Shown here: positions 35,126 to 47,500 of the stretch, in pieces
Layout: the number at the start of each line of letters is the position of its first letter
How positions within the stretch are numbered: position 1 is the first letter of the stretch
Position numbers and translations under genes: made by a program
Assembly (NCBI GenBank): GCA_004194705.1
Contig: SADC01000845.1
Location: forward strand, 124,001-188,000
Origin: Ditylenchus dipsaci
Taxonomy: Eukaryota > Nematoda > Chromadorea > Rhabditida > Anguinidae
Direction of reading: 5' to 3'
DNA length: 64,000 nucleotides
The notes under the pieces: generated by a model
What the model was told of the DNA's origin: nothing
Database searches by the model: none
Seen by the model: the letters and a program-made list of their open reading frames with translations, nothing else

Positions 35126-38100
35126 TAGTCCAAAGTGAACTTTTTTTTTATGTTTTGAAAAGTCATGCTTACATAGACATATAAATTATACGTTAGCAGC
35201 ATAAACAATCACTATTTCTCATAAACTTAATATTTTTTAATCTATCCTCTCTCTCCCACTTTATACTTTAAAAACATTTGGTGCATCTTTTCTGTTTTTT
35301 ATGTAGCCTAGCTTCATGTCTCATCGGCTGAATGCATCTTTACATATAACACGACTTTTCGTTTAATTTTTAAAATTATTGATTTAAGTCGACTAATCAC
35401 AAATTGCAATTAAAAATCTTGCACAGGGCAGTGACTCATTTAGCTTACAACGAGAACTCTGAAACTTAGAATAAATCATCAAATCCAAACAAAAAGACGA
35501 AGATAACGATTAATTGTGGGAAAGGGGCAAACTTGGTGAAGGGCTAACCCCCCAGTCTAAAGACCACCATTAATTTAAGTAAGTATCGCTGTCTGCTCTC
35601 CAACCTACCCCAATCGCCCTCAGTTTTAATTGATTGGACAGGGGTGCAAAAGCCCTCGCTTCACCAGATCTAGAAGAGAAAAAAGAAAAGTTGTTGTTGG
35701 CCTCCCCCCGCTATTGTCTGCTACTACTACCCAGCATAACCGAAATCCTCCAGTTTTGCCTTTTCTATTTTTGCTTTTGATTGTCTTTAGGGCATTTGAA
35801 AAGAAAAAATTGTTAATAGGATAGTCATCTCAGAGATTTTATCTGCTGAAAATAATTTTTTGGCAAACTTTTTTGAGATGATATTATCAGCTTGCTAATG
35901 ATCGCAAAGGTGGTGTGTATCTGAAACAGAGTTCCCATTTTTACAAAAAGCACATTCTTAAGTTTTATTTATTAAAATAGTTCGGCTCCAATGGATGTGA
36001 GAAGTTGGATGTTGAAGTCGGGAGTGAAAAGTCGGCAGTCCTATACTGAAATTTCGTTTCTCCGTCCCGACTATTGAAAAAATTTAATCGTGGAAACCAT
36101 TTCTTACTGAGCGAAAAAATGTCCTAGCAAAGTTATGGGACCTCAATGACTTCGATCCATTGGAGCTACCGTATAAATTTAATAGTATTCAGTTTTGTCC
36201 ATAGAAAAAAAATATCTACATATTTTCTCTGTTCATAAGAGAACATTTTTTATCTCACCGTTAAAGGGGGAGGGTGAAAGCTGTCAAGGAGATAGTCTTG
36301 ACACGAAAAGATTAACCCTAGTTTTTTAATGTGGCTTTGAAGCCACATTTTGTCGACAACTCGGTGTTGCGATCTCAGACAAACTTGTGCAGAATGAAAA
36401 GTTTGATTAGCATCATCCATATCAGTTTTTCTAAATTCCTTCAAAAAATGGCCTAAAATCGAAATGGAAAAGGGGAAAAAACCATGGAAAAAAGGTTGAT
36501 TAGTCTTTTATTGCATTTTGATTAACAGCTTTCACTTTTCTTCTTCACTCCCAACCCTTTATAAAAATTCACAAGAATGGGAAGAGAATTTATGTTCAGC
36601 TCCAGTTCAGCTCACGCCAATTCAAAAAGCGCCAATGCATTTTGTGCCATGACTTTGACAGCCAAAGTTGGCACAATTTACAATTGTTACAAACTGAAGT
36701 GGCGCAGACTAAAAGGGCGCAGGCTGAATTTGCAGAAATCAAAAAAACGATAAAAACCCAACTCGTGTCAACCTAACTCCTCTCAAGTCCCAACTAGTCT
36801 CAATTTTATTTTTTCACAATTCCAGCCGGTGTATCCCGATTCTCAGTCACTCTGTTGTTTGTAGGCTTATGATTGGGCGCAGGGTAGGCCAGCGTACGTT
36901 GAGACGGGCTCAAACGTGTTTTTTCTTACTTTTTTGGAGATATACAAGCTGAAATATCAAAAGTTAGAATCGAGACGAGTCAGTCGTTGAGACGAGTTGG
37001 GTGTCGTTCAAATAACACAACTTTCTCCTTATCACCAAATAGGTAACTTTATAAAAAAAAAAGTAAAGAAAGCCCTCTGTAAGTGTCGCATTCCTCATAA
37101 AACGATTAATGAGATGTTTAAAATTTTCTGCATGCATTTAAAATTCTATTATCAAACAAATACCGAAAAATTCATTCTATGATCTATCAGCCTGCTTTGT
37201 TGCTATAATTTTAGTCTTCTTTTCGTAAAAACGGCATTCCCACCCCTAAAATGAAGAAGATCAGTGAGTAAGCAGCCAAAAAACTGCTTCAAACTGACTA
37301 ATAATTGAGTGTGTATACATAAACATGCCTTAGTGCTTGTTTGGTAAAGTCGGCGTTTTCCCGCTGTGCTTTTTCCCTTATTTTCATCGCCCATTATTCC
37401 CCCATTCCCCTATTCATCTGTCAGTGATTTTAGCAGAAATAATAGTAGTTGCGGAGGGGCGAGCGCGCCAAGTGTCCGTTTGCAGCCCCGCTTTGTGTGT
37501 GCCTGCTGCACCAATCGATGTTGGTATTTGGATTGGTTTGTTGTGCTCTTTGAAGCCCTTCTTTTCAGCTTGTCTCCCCCTGCTCCTTCTTATTTGTTGG
37601 CCACATATTTTTGTGAAAACTATTTGTAAAAAAGATAAAAAGAATTAGTCCGGTGGTAACAGCCAAGCTTTAAGTTAGAGACTCCAAAAATTGAATGATT
37701 GACCCTTGACCAGGGTATCGATCTGTCTTTTTTCAAGTTCCCAATTTTTTTTTATTTCAGTAAAAAAATTTTTCGCTTCAAAATGGCAATAAGCGCTCTA
37801 TAAAATGACCCTTTTCCTCCAAAAATGGTCAAAATGTCCTCTTTTTACTCAAATGCCCTTTTTTAATTTTGAGATCGATACCCTGTAAAGCCTTTACCTT
37901 ATTTTGTTGCTTGCTGCAGAAGAAGCGTTCAATCGCCTATTTATAATTTTGTTAATTTTTAGTTGGGATTGACCTTTACTTGGATGAAACTAAATATTAA
38001 ACTTGAAGACACCTAATTATTGTGTTTTGCTATCCTCCAATACCTCAATCAATTACTGCCTATTTTCCCTTTCCACTGCCAATTTTTCGCTGTTAGTGAA

Positions 38101-38248
38101 AATCCCTATTTTTGTTTTGAATGTGGGATACAAGTCAGGACGACGGTGCCAGCCGTCGTCGGAAAACCAGCCTGAATATGGCACCTTGTTCTCAGATTTG
38201 CTCCAAAATTTTGTAAGTTTCTAAAGCAGATTTCAAAAACTTCAACTA

Positions 38249-38552
38249 CTGTTGAGTCTTGATAAGCCGCCATCCCAATAAATCGCAACCAAATAAGCCG
38301 CCACACATAGTAAATCATCACTGCCAGCCGGTCTAATCTAATAAAATTACCGCCAATAAACCACCAACTAGCATATTCTGCAACATCTGCAATTATCTGC
38401 AATTAACTGAATTTTAAAAAATTATCGTGAGGCTTTTTCTTTCATGATGCCTAATAGAAGGCCGATAAAATGATGCCCCAATAAGCCGCCACTCCTAATA
38501 AACAGCCACTAAACCGGCGTCCCCAGGGATGGAAATTTATCGGGACTCCACT
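38249..38552. mobile_element. pogo-like MITE, AATAAGCCGCCA subtype, just upstream of laminin
   Basis: The left end (CTGTTGAGTCTTGATAAGCC after TA) and right end (GGGACTCCACTG before TA) are related inverted termini. Address copies AATAAGCCGCCA and AATAAACCACC occur on both sides. It ends 26 bp before the first laminin coding exon, so it sits in the promoter or 5' untranslated region. Confidence 0.65.
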
Positions 38553-38578
38553 GTATTAACTATGAAAACTGTAACTTT

Positions 38579-41500
38579 ATGTATTTACTACTTTGTTTCT
38601 TTAGATGGTCATTTGCTGTGATGTTGTGTGTACTATGTGTGCTGCAAAGTAACTCCATGAGGGCTTCTGCTGCACACGCACTGGCTGCCGAAGAAGAAGA
38701 CCTGTGTACGGACAGGAGTTGTTATCCAGCCACTGGAAATCTTTTGATTGGCCGAAAGAGCAAGTTGTCAGCCACTTCCACATGTGGTCTTCGAAGAAAT
38801 GAACGCTACTGCATTGTTTCTCATCTTGAGGTTTAACTGATTATTTCTTACTTTACGAATGACTGTAAATTTAACAAAACTTTGTTTGTAGGATGATACC
38901 AAATGCTTCAACTGCGACAGTCGGCTTCCATGGGTGAGCTGCCTTTTTTCGTGGTTTAGTTATCATTCTAAATTGTCTATCCTTATTCAGAGTCCTGACT
39001 TGGCAAGACAGCACAGTCATCGCATCGAGAATGTGGTCAGCGAAAACTATGAAGACAGAACAAGGAACTGGTGGCAGTCGGAAAATGGTTTCCAGGTAAA
39101 ATGGCACCAAATATAATTTTCATTTAGAACTTACTCTTTAGAACGTCTCAATCCGATTTGATCTGGAGGCTGAATTCCACTTTACTCATTTGATCATGAC
39201 GTTCCGCTCCTTCAGACCAGCTGCTATGTTTATCGAAAGATCTGCTGATTTTGGAAAAACTTGGTTGGTCAATTCTCATAACTTTCACTTTTTAACACGG
39301 ATAAACTTCCAGGTCAATCTACCGCTATTTCGCTTATGACTGCACCACCTCTTTCCCAGGAGTTCCAGAAGGGCCACCGAAGAACCATAGCGATGTGATT
39401 TGTACGAGGAAGTACAGTGATGTGGCTCCGTCAACTGGCGGAGAGGTCTGTGTTTATGACAAAACAATTTCAAGACTCTAATATACCTGTTTAGTTGGTT
39501 TACAAAGTCATCTCACCCCATATTCCTACTGAAGACCCGTATGCTCCTGACATCTCTCGCCTGCTCAAAATCACCAACCTTCGAATCAACTTCACCAAGC
39601 TGCACACTCTTGGTGATGACTTGCTTGACTATCGACCTGAAATTGATGAGAAGTATTACTACGCCATTTATGAGCTGGTGGTGCGTGGCTCTTGCTCCTG
39701 CTACGGTCATGCTCAGAGATGTATTCCAATGGATGGGGAGCAGTTGAGCGGTAATGATCTTCGAGATATGGTAGGTTCTGAGTTTCTGAATCTCCTTTTA
39801 ACTATTTATTTCTAAATATCAAGGTTCACGGCAAGTGCGAGTGCACCCACAACACCATCGGCATGAACTGCAATGAGTGTCAGCCATTCTACAATGACAT
39901 TCCATGGAAAGCTGCTATTGGAACTCAGCCCAACGAGTGTCGTCGGTGCGAGTGCAACTCACACGCTTCTAGATGTCATTTTGATCAGGCTGTCTATAAT
40001 GCTTCTGGTAGTCTTTATCTTTTTTAGTTGCTCTAAGTGGTCAATAGTATTAGTGGTTTTTAGGGTTTGTGTCTGGTGGAGTGTGTGATGACTGTATGCA
40101 CAACACCCAAGGCAAGAACTGTGAGCAGTGCAAGACCTACTTTTACAAAGACCCTCAAAGACCCATCTATGACCCGTACGTGTGCCGTCCATGCGAGTGC
40201 AACAAGGATGGCTCGCTGTATGAAGGAATTTGTGAAGGGGAAGAAGACCCAAACAGAGGACTAGTTGCTGGAAAATGCTACTGCAAAGTGAATGTGGACG
40301 GAGCAAAGTAGGTGGCTTCGAAATTTATCATTAAACAGTTTTTAACAACATTTTTACAAGAAAAAACTTTTTAGCTGTGACCGCTGTAAGAACGGCTACT
40401 GGGACTTACGCGAAGACGATCCAGATGGTTGCAAGACTTGCACGTGCAACTTGTTGGCACAGTCAATAATGAAGGATGCAACAAACAGGACGGCACCTGT
40501 CAATGCAAGCGGTTGGTGACTGGAGCTGACTGTGACAAATGTTTGGTAGGTTCATTTTCGGCCTAAATTAAAAGCAGAAAACGAATAGTGTTGAGTAATA
40601 ATAGCAACAACTCCATTAGGCAATCAGTTAAAAATGCTTCTGCTAAAAATACATTAATGATGTTACCGTGTTTTTTGCTTCTACTTATCAGAAAAAGCAT
40701 CGTGTATTTATTCACGCTCTGAAATTTTCAAGAAGTCTATAATCGAGAAGTTAGGCTCTACTAGATAATGGGTACCGATTCTTTGCCTTGGTGTCCCCTG
40801 TTAACTTTTTTCCATGTTTTGTTTTTTTTATCGTATTTTTATTCGTCTTGTTTTCTTTCTTATTCTATGTTTTCATATCTAAATTAAGAAAATGAATGAC
40901 AATGTAAGAAAAAATAACAGAGGGATAAAGGCTAAAAATCGGTACTCAATCTCCAGTAGAGCCAGAAATTGTCAAATTTTTTGAATAAGTTTTAATTGGA
41001 GCAGTTCTAGTATACACCCTTCACTCAAGTGTAGTACCGTATATTCTCGATTAGAAGGCCCCTCTCTATTAGAAGGCCCCTCTCTAATAGAAGGCCCCCC
41101 TTGAGGACCTATATATCAGGGAAATCCAAAGAGCTTAAACTTTTTTTTTAAATTTTGTAATTTTCGAAAAAAAATTCCTTGGTATACACCCCAATCAAAT
41201 TAGCTTGCGGACCAAGGCAAATTTTTTTTAAATTAAAAATTAAAAAAAATTGCCTTGGTCCCCAAGCTAATTTGACTGAAGGGTGTATACTACACTTGAG
41301 TGAAGGGTGTATACTAGAATTTAGCCTTTTAATTTTGTCTCTGTTTAGCCTGACCACTATGGACTGTCAGATGAACCAAATGGTTGCAAACCTTGTGATT
41401 GTGCCCTTGGTGGATCCTATGATACACACTGTCAGTTTGTTTTTTCTTTTTTGCTGGATCATTTACGCAACTGCGTTTTCAGGCGACATTGTGACCGGAC

Positions 41501-44500
41501 AGTGTAAGTGTAAAGAGAACTTTTCGGGAAGAAAGTGCAACACCACAGAGAGCTCCTTCTACTGCGCCAACATCGACTACCACACATTCGAGGCCGAACA
41601 CGCCAACTCTTATAATGTATTTGTGATAGATTAAATCCAGCAAATCTATTAAAAATAATTTAAGGGCGAGGTTGTTCCAAGAGAGACTCAAGGCCAGTAC
41701 CCAACTTGGACAGGTGAAGGATTTGTGCAAGGTAATTTCTACGGTCCTAAAAAACTACGATAATTACATTTCGAATATATACACCATCGAATATATATAT
41801 TTTCTCTATTAAACGCCCCCTCTTCAAGAAACGCCCCCTTTTTACTAGGGTTTCAGAGTTAAGGCCATTTTTGATTGACAATTTCAGATTTTCTGGAGTT
41901 GAACAATAAACGCCCCGGGCCTTTAATAGAGAAAATACGGTGTATCGGTAAATATATTTCGAAATCTTTTTTTAGTCGGTGAGAACTCAAATCTGACGTT
42001 TGTTGTGGAAGATCTCCTCAAGTCTACCCATTACAACCTTGTCATCCGCTATGAACTTCGTGATGTAAGTAATTTTTTGCTATTCTCTATCTCTTGTCTT
42101 AGTCATTTCTTGCCTTTCAGAACTCTGCTGGCTGGGAAGACATCAAAATCTCTATTGTTCGTCCAGGTGATCCCTCTTCAGATGGTCCTTGTGCCAACAT
42201 TGCTCCTTCGGACGACTTCCTTATTGCTAGGTCTAAATTTACTCATCATTTTTAATGGCCGTCGTTTCTATGTGACTCTTTTAGACTGTATCCCAACTAT
42301 CGTTATTCCGAAGTGTTCCCTTCAGTGTGTTTAGAAGCTGGTGTTCGCTATGAGATTCGAGTTTACTTTGGAGAGCGGCGTGGTGGATACCCCGACAACC
42401 GTGCTCAGGCCTTGATCGACTCTATTGTAATTGTGCCACCCACTGACACTCTCGAAATATTTAGTGGTTCCCCTGATGCCGAATACAAGAAGCAAATATA
42501 TGACAGGTTGGATTCTGTGCTTATTACCAATATTTAAAAATTTCAAAACTAAAATTTTTTTGTCCAGATATCAGTGTCGTGCCCAAACCCTCCAACTGGC
42601 TCAACAATTGTCTGAAGAATGTACCCATTTTGTTTGTCGAGTAGCTGGACTCATCTATGGTCGAGGAATGGAGTGTGAATGTGATCAAACTGGCTCAGTG
42701 TCTGGCATCTGCAAGGCTAATGGTGGACAGTGCGAGTGCAAGCCAAATGTAGTTGGAAGGAAGTGAGTACACTAAAATTTTCAAAACTCATATTCCCTAA
42801 TTTTTTGAGGTGTGACAAATGTGCAGTGGGCACTTATGGCTTCGGTCCCAAAGGTTGTTCGGCATGTGACTGTGACAGTGTTGGCTCCTTAAACAATGCT
42901 TGTGACAAACACTCCGTAAGTTTTTATTTTTCACATAGAAAAAATGGGCTCTAAGTTTTTAACTTTTCCCCAACTTTACAGGGCCAATGTGTGTGCCGTG
43001 AGAGAGGAATCACTGGGCGACAGTGCAACCAATGCCAGCCAGGTTTCTGGGGTTTCCCCGACTGTAAGACTTGTCAGTGCAATGGCCATGCTTCCATCTG
43101 TGACCAGAAGACTGGTGCCTGTATTGACTGCCGCAACCTGACTGATGGTGTGCACTGTGAACAGTTAGTATTCACCCATTCTCTTAATTATATGTGGTTT
43201 AGTCATTTTTTTTAGATGTGTTCCGGGATATTATGGAGATCCTCGACTGGCCTACAATCTGCCCTGTAAGCCTTGTCCATGCCCGGGAGGTCCAGGCTCA
43301 GGTTTTCAACACGCTGACACTTGCTATTTGCGCCCAGGTGGCTCAGATGTGGTGTGCAGTTGCAGGTTAGTCTTTTTAGTCAACTAGCTGAAAACTAGTG
43401 TAATTTAGAGCTGGATACACCGGCGAGCGTTGTGACCAATGTCAGATAAATTACTGGGGCAATCCTCGTGAAATTGGTGGTTCTTGTGAAAGTTGTGACT
43501 GTAACAACAACATTGATAGAAACGCGGCTGAGAGCTGCGACCCCAAGACTGGCGACTGCCTCAAATGTCTGTACAACACTGAAGGTCCTCAATGTGAAGA
43601 CTGTCAGGAGGGATTCTTTGGAGATGCTAAGATTCGCACTTGCACCAGGTAAGATTCCAATATAAAGGTTCGAAAAAATACATTCAGAGCAAAAATAGCT
43701 TTGAAAATTACGTATATCTATGTTTCTTTGCATTGTCTTGTTTGAATTGAATTGTTTTGATCCACCCTGTACATCTAAATTCTTCAATATAGATGTGTTT
43801 GCAACCACCTGGGCACTAACACTTCTGCTGGTGTATGTGACAAAGTGTCTGGCCAATGCCCTTGCTTCCCTAATGTCAATGGTCTTCAATGTGATGAATG
43901 TGCTCCTCTCCACTTCAACTTGGCCAGTGGAAAAGGTGATTTTATTTTAGCAATAGTAGTCATCATTGATTCTTTTCTGTTTTAGGTTGTTCTGCGTGTG
44001 CTTGTGACCCGAACGGAGTAATTATGGGTCATGATAGTGAACCATATCTAGAGTGCAACAACATCGATGGCCACTGTCACTGTAAACAGGGCAGGGGTGG
44101 AAGAACGTGTTCGGAATGTCAAGACTACTACTGGGGTGATCCAGTCAATGGGGAATGTCTCAGGTGTGAGTGTGACCCTACTGGATCGGCTGATCTGCAA
44201 TGCCACCGACAGAATGGTACTTGTGTTTGCAGACCAGGTTCTGGAGGACCTTTGTGCAACCAGTGTGCTAGGGGGTAAGTGCATAATTTTATGAGTTCAC
44301 ACTTTTAATATTATGTGATAGGACAGAAATTATTTAAAGCAAAAGTTAAATTTTAGATACACCGGAAACTGGCCTCATTGCCAGGCGTGTGGAGAATGTT
44401 TCGACAACTGGGACCGTATTCTGCAAGACCTCAAGCAAGAACTAGACCAACTGATTAGTCGCGCCAACAACATTGAAGACACTGGAATTTCCTCCGAGTA

Positions 44501-47500
44501 TGATGCCAGCTTCGAAGCCATGGAAAAGCAAATTGGCGAAGTCAAGAACCAGCTGGAGAGTGTAAACATCACCAAGGTTAGTTTATTATAGAATTATCTT
44601 ATTATCTCGGAGCCTAGTTTAATTTTTGCAGGAAGACGTGGATAACTTAAAGAAGCAAATGGATGTCCTTCAAGGGCAAATAGATGCAGCCAAAGACCAG
44701 CTGACTGAGAAGAATCAGCGAGTCACCAAGGTCAGCACCAACATTCATCTAGCTGCTGAAGGGGTCAAGGCTCTCAATGAAACTGCCAGAAGTTTGACAC
44801 AACTGGCGGATCAGTTAAGCCAGAATGCTACTCAAATCCGACGATCTGATGTCAAGGTATATTTAAACCTATTTTGGATAATGTTATTTGCAAAAGTATC
44901 TACATTTGCAGGGAGCTTATGAAATAGTGCAGGAAGCCGTGAAAAAATCCGCCGACTATCAGCGAGTCTCCAGTATGGAAGTGGCAAAGGTGAGAAAAAT
45001 ACCGATTAATCTTTGATTATTGAAAAATAAAATTTGTGCTGCAGTCAAGTCTCAATATGATGTAATATGATTTCGATGGTGTCACTATAACGAGACTCGA
45101 CTGTTCAGCTTTTCACTAACTTATTCGTTCAGATAAGTGCCTCCGAGTCAGACAGAAGCAAAGCTGAGCAGTTATTAAATGAACACCAAGAAGATTTCAA
45201 CATTCACTACGAGGAGAACCAAGAGAAACTTAAGGATATCGGCGTGACGGTACCTAATTTCTTGCTTCTCTTGAACCATTTGTGAAGCAATGAATATGTT
45301 TATAGATTTCAAAAATGTCTGAAGCCATTCCATTGCTCAACAAAGAGGTGTGTGGAGCTGAAAGTGACACTTGTGATGCTATGTGTGGTGGCCCTGGCTC
45401 TAAATGCTCTCATTGTGGTGGCAGCTCCTGTCCTGGATCGGTCACCAAGGCCAAACAGGCCAACGACTTCGCTAATGAAGCTAATGAAAAGGTGCAAGCT
45501 AAACAAAAGGAAGCTGAAGAGGTGAGCTTTGATAAATTTTAAGAGATACCGTAATTCTTGTAATTATGCGGCACCCCTTGATTCAAAATACTCTCAGGCA
45601 AGTTACTCATTTTGTAGCTCATCTCACTAGCCGCAATTTAAGGGGTAACTAGTCTAAGAACAACCGTCGAAAACTGGCTCATAGACATAATGCCGAAAAT
45701 AATAATTTTGAATTAAGGGGGGTGGAGTGACAATTAGGGGAAATGCGGTAGACCAATTTAATAGACTAAGGCCCAACTCTACCTATGTATAAATAATTAT
45801 CTGTGAAAACGAAAAGAAAGTATAATAAAAGAGCTATGCAACCTTTTTTGCAGTTGCTACAACGCATTCGCGAGAGCAATCCAGACATTGAAGCCACCAA
45901 AAAGATGCTGAAGAGGCCCACCGAGTCGCCAAGTTTGAGACCGACAAAGCCAACAACACCAAATCTGACCTAGAGAAGCAAATTGAGTTGACTAAGGCAT
46001 TTCTGGAGTCAGAGCATGCTAGACCAGAGGATATCCAGGGTGGGTATACTTCCGTCCTTAACAGGCCAAACCTAATTTTGATTTTGTTGTGTCTCTTTGT
46101 CTTAGTATGGGATCCGATATAACAAAATCCGATATAACAGATTTATTTTAGCCAAAGTGGAACAGATAATGAACGTGTCCATTCCATTCACCCAGGACCA
46201 GATCAAAGAACTGTCGGAGAATGTAAGTATAGAGATTCATTGTTTAAATTAGACTTGTCAAAAAAACCATATGGAATCCTTTGCTGGTTTTTTATCGAGA
46301 ATATTCTCGGCCTTTTAAGGTTTTATTTAGCTTTTCTGGTTTTTTCTTTATTATTGTTAATAGTAAATGCAATTTACCAAAAAGCTAATTTTTCCGTGGC
46401 ATATAACACGCCTCAAAATAAACTCTTTTTTTTCGACTTCGGGGAGTAAAACGGTGTTTTTGTCAGAAATAATTTTTTTAGGTATACAGGGTGTTTCAAG
46501 AATTTCGCCCACTTTTAAATCGACATAACTTTTTTATAAGTCTTTTTTTGAATTTCTGCCAACGCAGATCGACTCAGAATCGAAAAGCAAATTTTTTGGT
46601 ACAGTCGACTCTCCAATAAAGAACCCCCAAAAAGTTCGTTCCCACCTTGGGTCCGACACTTTTTTTAGCCTGATTTAAATTTTTCCTAGTTCTGTTTTGA
46701 CAGTCTGGTCCCAAATATCGTAAGGATTCCGATTTTACGATCGTTTTTCAGAAATCCAAAATTTTTTCCTCTAAAAAGCAAAAACTCGATTTGAGGACAG
46801 GCTTTTTCAAAAATCCCTGTCCTTAAATAGAGTTTTTGCTTTTTTAGAGCAGAAAAAATTAATTTCCTGAAAAATTATCGGTAAAATCGGAATCCTTACG
46901 ATATTCGGGACCTGACTGTCAAAACAGAACTAGGAAAAATTTAAAAAATCGGGCTAAAAAAGTGTCGGACCCAAGGTGGGAACGAACTTTTTGGGGGTTC
47001 GTTATTGGAGAGTCTAATGTATATAAAGTCAAAAACACGATTTTCGCTTGGTCCCCCTGTGTTTCGGGTCCTGGACTGTGGATGGTCTCTGGATGGGCAA
47101 GGCCTAAACCATAGGGGACCAAGCAAAAATCGTGTTTTTGACTTTATATACCAAAAAAATTGCTTTTCGATTCTGAGTCGATCAGCGTCTACAAAAAAAG
47201 TTATGTCGATTTAAAAGTGGGCGGAATTCTTGGAAACACCCTGTATTTCAGCTTTTCCATTATATCACAGAAATCATGAGTTATCATATGGAGAAAGTAT
47301 GCAATTTGGCTGCTTTAGTTTTTTTTCTGGTTTATCCACGAAAATATTCTCATTTCACAATTCTAAAAGAAACCCATAAAACTACAGTTGAATTTCGATA
47401 TAACTAAAAACTCAGCCTTTACATAACATACCCTCCACACAATTTCAGATCGGCATTTTCGAACTCTGGTCAAACGTTTTTTAGTCGTCTATCTGATCTC

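Larger units (their letters stand above)
33184..38248. other. 5 kb intergenic region between GPCR and laminin genes
   Basis: No conserved protein seen. It holds two pogo-like elements (34628-34771, 34817-35125), an inverted-repeat unit at about 36755-37008 (ACCCAACTCGT(G/C)TCAAC ends), and another at about 37700-37895 (AGGGTATCGATCT ends). Short frames such as 37337-37648 lack homology and are treated as chance. Confidence 0.5.

Noticed and set aside
37337..37648. Overlapping cysteine/leucine-rich frames
   Set aside because: Low-complexity pyrimidine-rich sequence, no homology and no splice partners.
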